Of a stretch of DNA of 7,692 nt, positions 6,009-7,692 are shown in pieces. This stretch comes from an uncultured euryarchaeote. Its GTDB lineage: Archaea > Thermoplasmatota > Thermoplasmata > UBA10834. Every line of letters starts with the position of its first letter. Position 1 is the stretch's first letter. The DNA lies in contig CALMQK010000226.1 of NCBI GenBank assembly GCA_937872085.1, positions 1 through 7,692 of the forward strand. The letters run 5' to 3'. The notes beneath the pieces are model-generated. The model made no database searches. It was given only the letters and a program-made list of their open reading frames with translations, and was not told the origin of the DNA. Both the position numbers and the translations under genes were made by a program.

Positions 6009-7382
6009 GTGAATGGGGTCTCATTAAGGGCCCTCGAAGAAGTAGGGGTCGTCGTCAACAGCGCACCCGTCGTTGACATGCTCGTCAGAGCGGGCGCGAA
6101 GAAGAGCAAAGACGGGAAGCGCATGCTGATCCCGGAACCCATGGTGAAATCCGCATTGTCCAGTGTCCCGAAATCCCTGCTTCTGGCGTCGAGGGATGGC
6201 AAGCGCGACATGCGGATCCCAACGGCAGGCCCTGTGTTCGTCGCGAACGGGGGTGAAGGCGTTTACGTCAAGGACCTTCTCACAGGCCAGTCGCGGTCCG
6301 CGACGACAGACGACCTCCGCGACTTCATCTTCCTGGTCCAATCACTGCAGCCGATCGACTTCGCGTGGGCGATGGTCGGTGCCCTCGACCAGCCGAACGA
6401 CAAGAAGAACGCGGTAGAACTGATGATATTGCTGGAGAACACGACCAAGCACGTCCAAGGGGGAGCTACGAGCGCTCTCGAGGCGAGGACGAGCATCGAG
6501 ATGCTGTCAGCAGTCGCAGGAGGAATGGAGGAATTCAGGAAGAAACCGTTCTTCTCAGCGGTCCAATGTCCCATCTCACCGATGACCTTCGAGGAAGGGC
6601 TGGCAGAGGCTCAGGTCGAATTCGCAAGAGCTGGGGTCCCCGTTGTGGCGATGGTCGCATCCGTTGCGGGATTGACCTCTCCGGTCACTCTATCCGGGAC
6701 CCTTGCGCAGACAAATGCCGAGAACATGGCTAGCCTCGTCATCTCGCAGACCGCGAAGAAAGGCGCCCCATGGATATTCAGCAGCGATTCCTCGCCCGGG
6801 GACCTCAAGGTGGGATCGATCAACTATGGGGCATTGGAAGCGAATCTTCTGAGGGCGGGGGCGGGCCAGCTGGGGAGATACCATGGCCTCCCGATCATGT
6901 GCGCAGGATGCGGCCTGGAGGAGACTTCGCTGATACTCGCTGATGTCAGGGAAGGGGTTCCCTACATGGCGATGTCGGGTTCGGTGAGCTCGGACCTGGC
7001 CTCTGGGCTAGGAGGAATCGGCAACGCGGCCGGCGCATCGTTCGAGCAGCTGGTATTGGATGCTTGGGTCTGGGATACGGCAAGGGAATTCCTGCGCACA
7101 TTCAGCGCAGATGAGGCCTCGATATCCTTCGAAACGATACGCGATGCTGCCCTGGACGGCAATTTCCTTGGCAAGAGACACACTCTCACGAGGTTCAAGA
7201 AGGAATCCGCTGCCCTGACGAAACCGGAGGCCATCTTCTCCGGCAGGCCCGCATCGGGGAACAGGATGGATCTGCTCAGAAGGGCAAAGAAAGAGGCCAC
7301 CAGGATGCTGGAGGCTCCCAGAACCCCCGTGACGACAAAGGAAGAATCAGCAGCCCTGGAAAGGATCGTCAAGAGCCTGTGA
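6009..7382 (+). CDS. MttB-superfamily (trimethylamine methyltransferase-like) protein, non-pyrrolysine
   Basis: The 457 residues from GTG 6009 belong to the MttB superfamily (COG5598), TIM-barrel enzymes that transfer methyl groups from methylamines or betaines to a corrinoid protein. Family-like segments are SLRALEEVGVVV, MLIPEPMVKSAL, NGGEGVYVKDLLTGQSR, TTDDLRDFIFLVQSL, NTTKHVQGG, PISPMTFEEG, AGLTSPVTLSGTLAQ, GRYHGLPIMCAGCG and AGASFEQLVLDAW. There is no in-frame TAG, so no pyrrolysine. The loop that in relatives reads like DSKxxDxQA is GLEETSLILADVRE here, a clear divergence. The reading frame continues upstream to a stop at 5940 and encodes family-like LEFLSSSEIEAV before 6009; the natural start may be ATC at 5961 (473 residues), making 6009 a conservative boundary. 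The gene is divergent from the redox cassette and convergent with the tRNA, 17 bases away. No corrinoid protein gene is present, so substrate and even methyltransferase activity are open. Confidence 0.88.
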   Translation: MNGVSLRALEEVGVVVNSAPVVDMLVRAGAKKSKDGKRMLIPEPMVKSALSSVPKSLLLASRDGKRDMRIPTAGPVFVANGGEGVYVKDLLTGQSRSATTDDLRDFIFLVQSLQPIDFAWAMVGALDQPNDKKNAVELMILLENTTKHVQGGATSALEARTSIEMLSAVAGGMEEFRKKPFFSAVQCPISPMTFEEGLAEAQVEFARAGVPVVAMVASVAGLTSPVTLSGTLAQTNAENMASLVISQTAKKGAPWIFSSDSSPGDLKVGSINYGALEANLLRAGAGQLGRYHGLPIMCAGCGLEETSLILADVREGVPYMAMSGSVSSDLASGLGGIGNAAGASFEQLVLDAWVWDTAREFLRTFSADEASISFETIRDAALDGNFLGKRHTLTRFKKESAALTKPEAIFSGRPASGNRMDLLRRAKKEATRMLEAPRTPVTTKEESAALERIVKSL

Positions 7383-7399
7383 CGAAAAGGATGGGGATG

Positions 7400-7473
7400 C
7401 GCCCGAGCTGGGATTCGAACCCAGGTCTGAAACTCCGCAGGCTTCTAGGATATCCAAGCTACCCCACTCGGGC
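7400..7473 (-). tRNA. tRNA-Arg (anticodon GCG)
   Basis: The minus strand folds into a complete 74-base cloverleaf. The acceptor stem is GCCCGAG with CTCGGGC (seven pairs). The D arm contains TAGCTTGGATATCC with conserved A14, G18-G19 and A21 and about three stem pairs. The anticodon stem GAAGC/GTTTC has one G-T pair, and its loop CTGCGGA gives anticodon GCG, reading Arg CGC and CGU codons. The variable loop is four bases, and the T arm is CTGGG-TTCGAAT-CCCAG. The discriminator is G. No CCA is encoded (CAT follows), as is common in archaea, and there is no intron. No clear TATA box is seen within 40 bases upstream. Confidence 0.94.
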
Positions 7474-7478
7474 TTCAC

Positions 7479-7490
7479 GTCCGTGCGGAC
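7479..7490. repeat. Short palindrome in the tRNA-Arg leader
   Basis: GTCCG and CGGAC arms are separated by two bases, lying 6-17 bases upstream of the tRNA 5' end. It could form a small hairpin in the leader RNA or be a protein site. It may be chance at this length. Confidence 0.3.
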
Positions 7491-7502
7491 ACCTCCATGA
7501 GG

Positions 7503-7537
7503 ACATCGGTAGAAAAAGACTACCATAGTCCCGATGT
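7503..7537 (-). terminator. Nested hairpin terminator of the membrane-protein gene
   Basis: Directly after the stop codon of the membrane-protein gene, the transcript reads ACATCGG, then GACTA-TGG-TAGTC, then TTTTT, then CCGATGT. The inner five-pair hairpin followed by five T residues (7530-7513) looks like a transcription terminator. The outer seven-base arms (7537-7531 and 7509-7503) pair perfectly around it. The arrangement separates this gene from the tRNA downstream. Confidence 0.55.
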
Positions 7538-7692
7538 TCAGTAAGCGGTGGTCCAGTCTATCTTGCCCTTCCTTCGAGCGGCCTTGTCCGCAAACCTGAA
7601 TATGCCCACTGAGATGAACAGGAAGGCGATTGTAGACAGGATCAGGACCAACATCAGGAACCAGTTGTCCATGCCATCCATCCCAGTCGTGC
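7538..7692 (-). CDS. C-terminal end of a membrane protein, possibly an ABC-2-type permease (partial)
   Basis: Fifty codons run in frame from the window edge to TGA at 7540-7538. They encode one strong hydrophobic segment, WFLMLVLILSTIAFLFISVG, followed by a basic tail, FRFADKAARRKGKIDWTTAY. A last transmembrane helix with a positively charged cytoplasmic end and an RKG(K/x)ID-like finish resembles the ends of ABC-2-type transporter permeases, but this is too short to be sure. ATG codons at 7681 and 7672 could also start a tiny single-span protein of 44-47 residues; the open frame to the edge makes a partial larger gene more likely. A terminator-like hairpin follows the stop immediately. Confidence 0.6.
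   Translation of the reverse strand, partial: TTGMDGMDNWFLMLVLILSTIAFLFISVGIFRFADKAARRKGKIDWTTAY

Noticed and set aside
7400..7473. tRNA-Arg as an integration (att) site of a mobile element
   Set aside because: No integrase, transposase or repeated tRNA 3' fragment is visible in the window.

Overview
The window looks like archaeal chromosome. The tRNA gene encodes no 3' CCA, several upstream regions carry TATA-like elements at archaeal distances rather than -35/-10 pairs, and the first gene is an archaeal-type RqcH/NEMF (NFACT) protein. The moderately high GC, the start codons (ATG, TTG, probably others) and the HdrD/GlcD-like plus MttB-like gene content fit a Thermoplasmatota or other methanogen-related lineage. 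That placement is an inference and was not tested.

Layout. Bases 1-1853 (+) hold most of an RqcH-type ribosome quality-control gene whose 5' end lies outside the window. It overlaps tail-to-tail by 11 bp with an endonuclease IV gene (2688-1843, -) that has a complete zinc-ligand set and a TTG start. A 211-bp gap follows with the nfo promoter and a possible weak terminator. Next comes a minus-strand, translationally coupled three-gene cassette (5804-2900): an HdrD/GlcF-type iron-sulfur protein, a GlcD/D-lactate dehydrogenase-type flavoprotein, and a 114-residue protein I do not recognise. Upstream, a roughly 150-200 bp divergent region with a dyad separates it from a plus-strand MttB-superfamily gene ending at 7382. 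A tRNA-Arg(GCG) gene (7473-7400, -) and the C-terminal end of a membrane protein (minus strand, continuing past 7692) close the window, with a nested hairpin/T-run terminator between them.

How they may work together. The flavoprotein and iron-sulfur protein should form a membrane-independent or peripheral 2-hydroxyacid-type dehydrogenase, with electrons passing from FAD to the FeS/CCG clusters and on to an unidentified acceptor. The small third gene sits where glcE would be in a bacterial glc operon and could be an accessory subunit. The divergent MttB-like gene could share regulation with the cassette, but no corrinoid protein gene is in the window, so a methyltransfer role is unproven.

Most unusual points: the MttB-like gene has family-like N-terminal sequence upstream of its first canonical start codon, with a good Shine-Dalgarno in front of an ATC codon; its usual DSK-type active-site motif is diverged; and the iron-sulfur subunit carries Asp in place of the third Cys of its second ferredoxin-type cluster.
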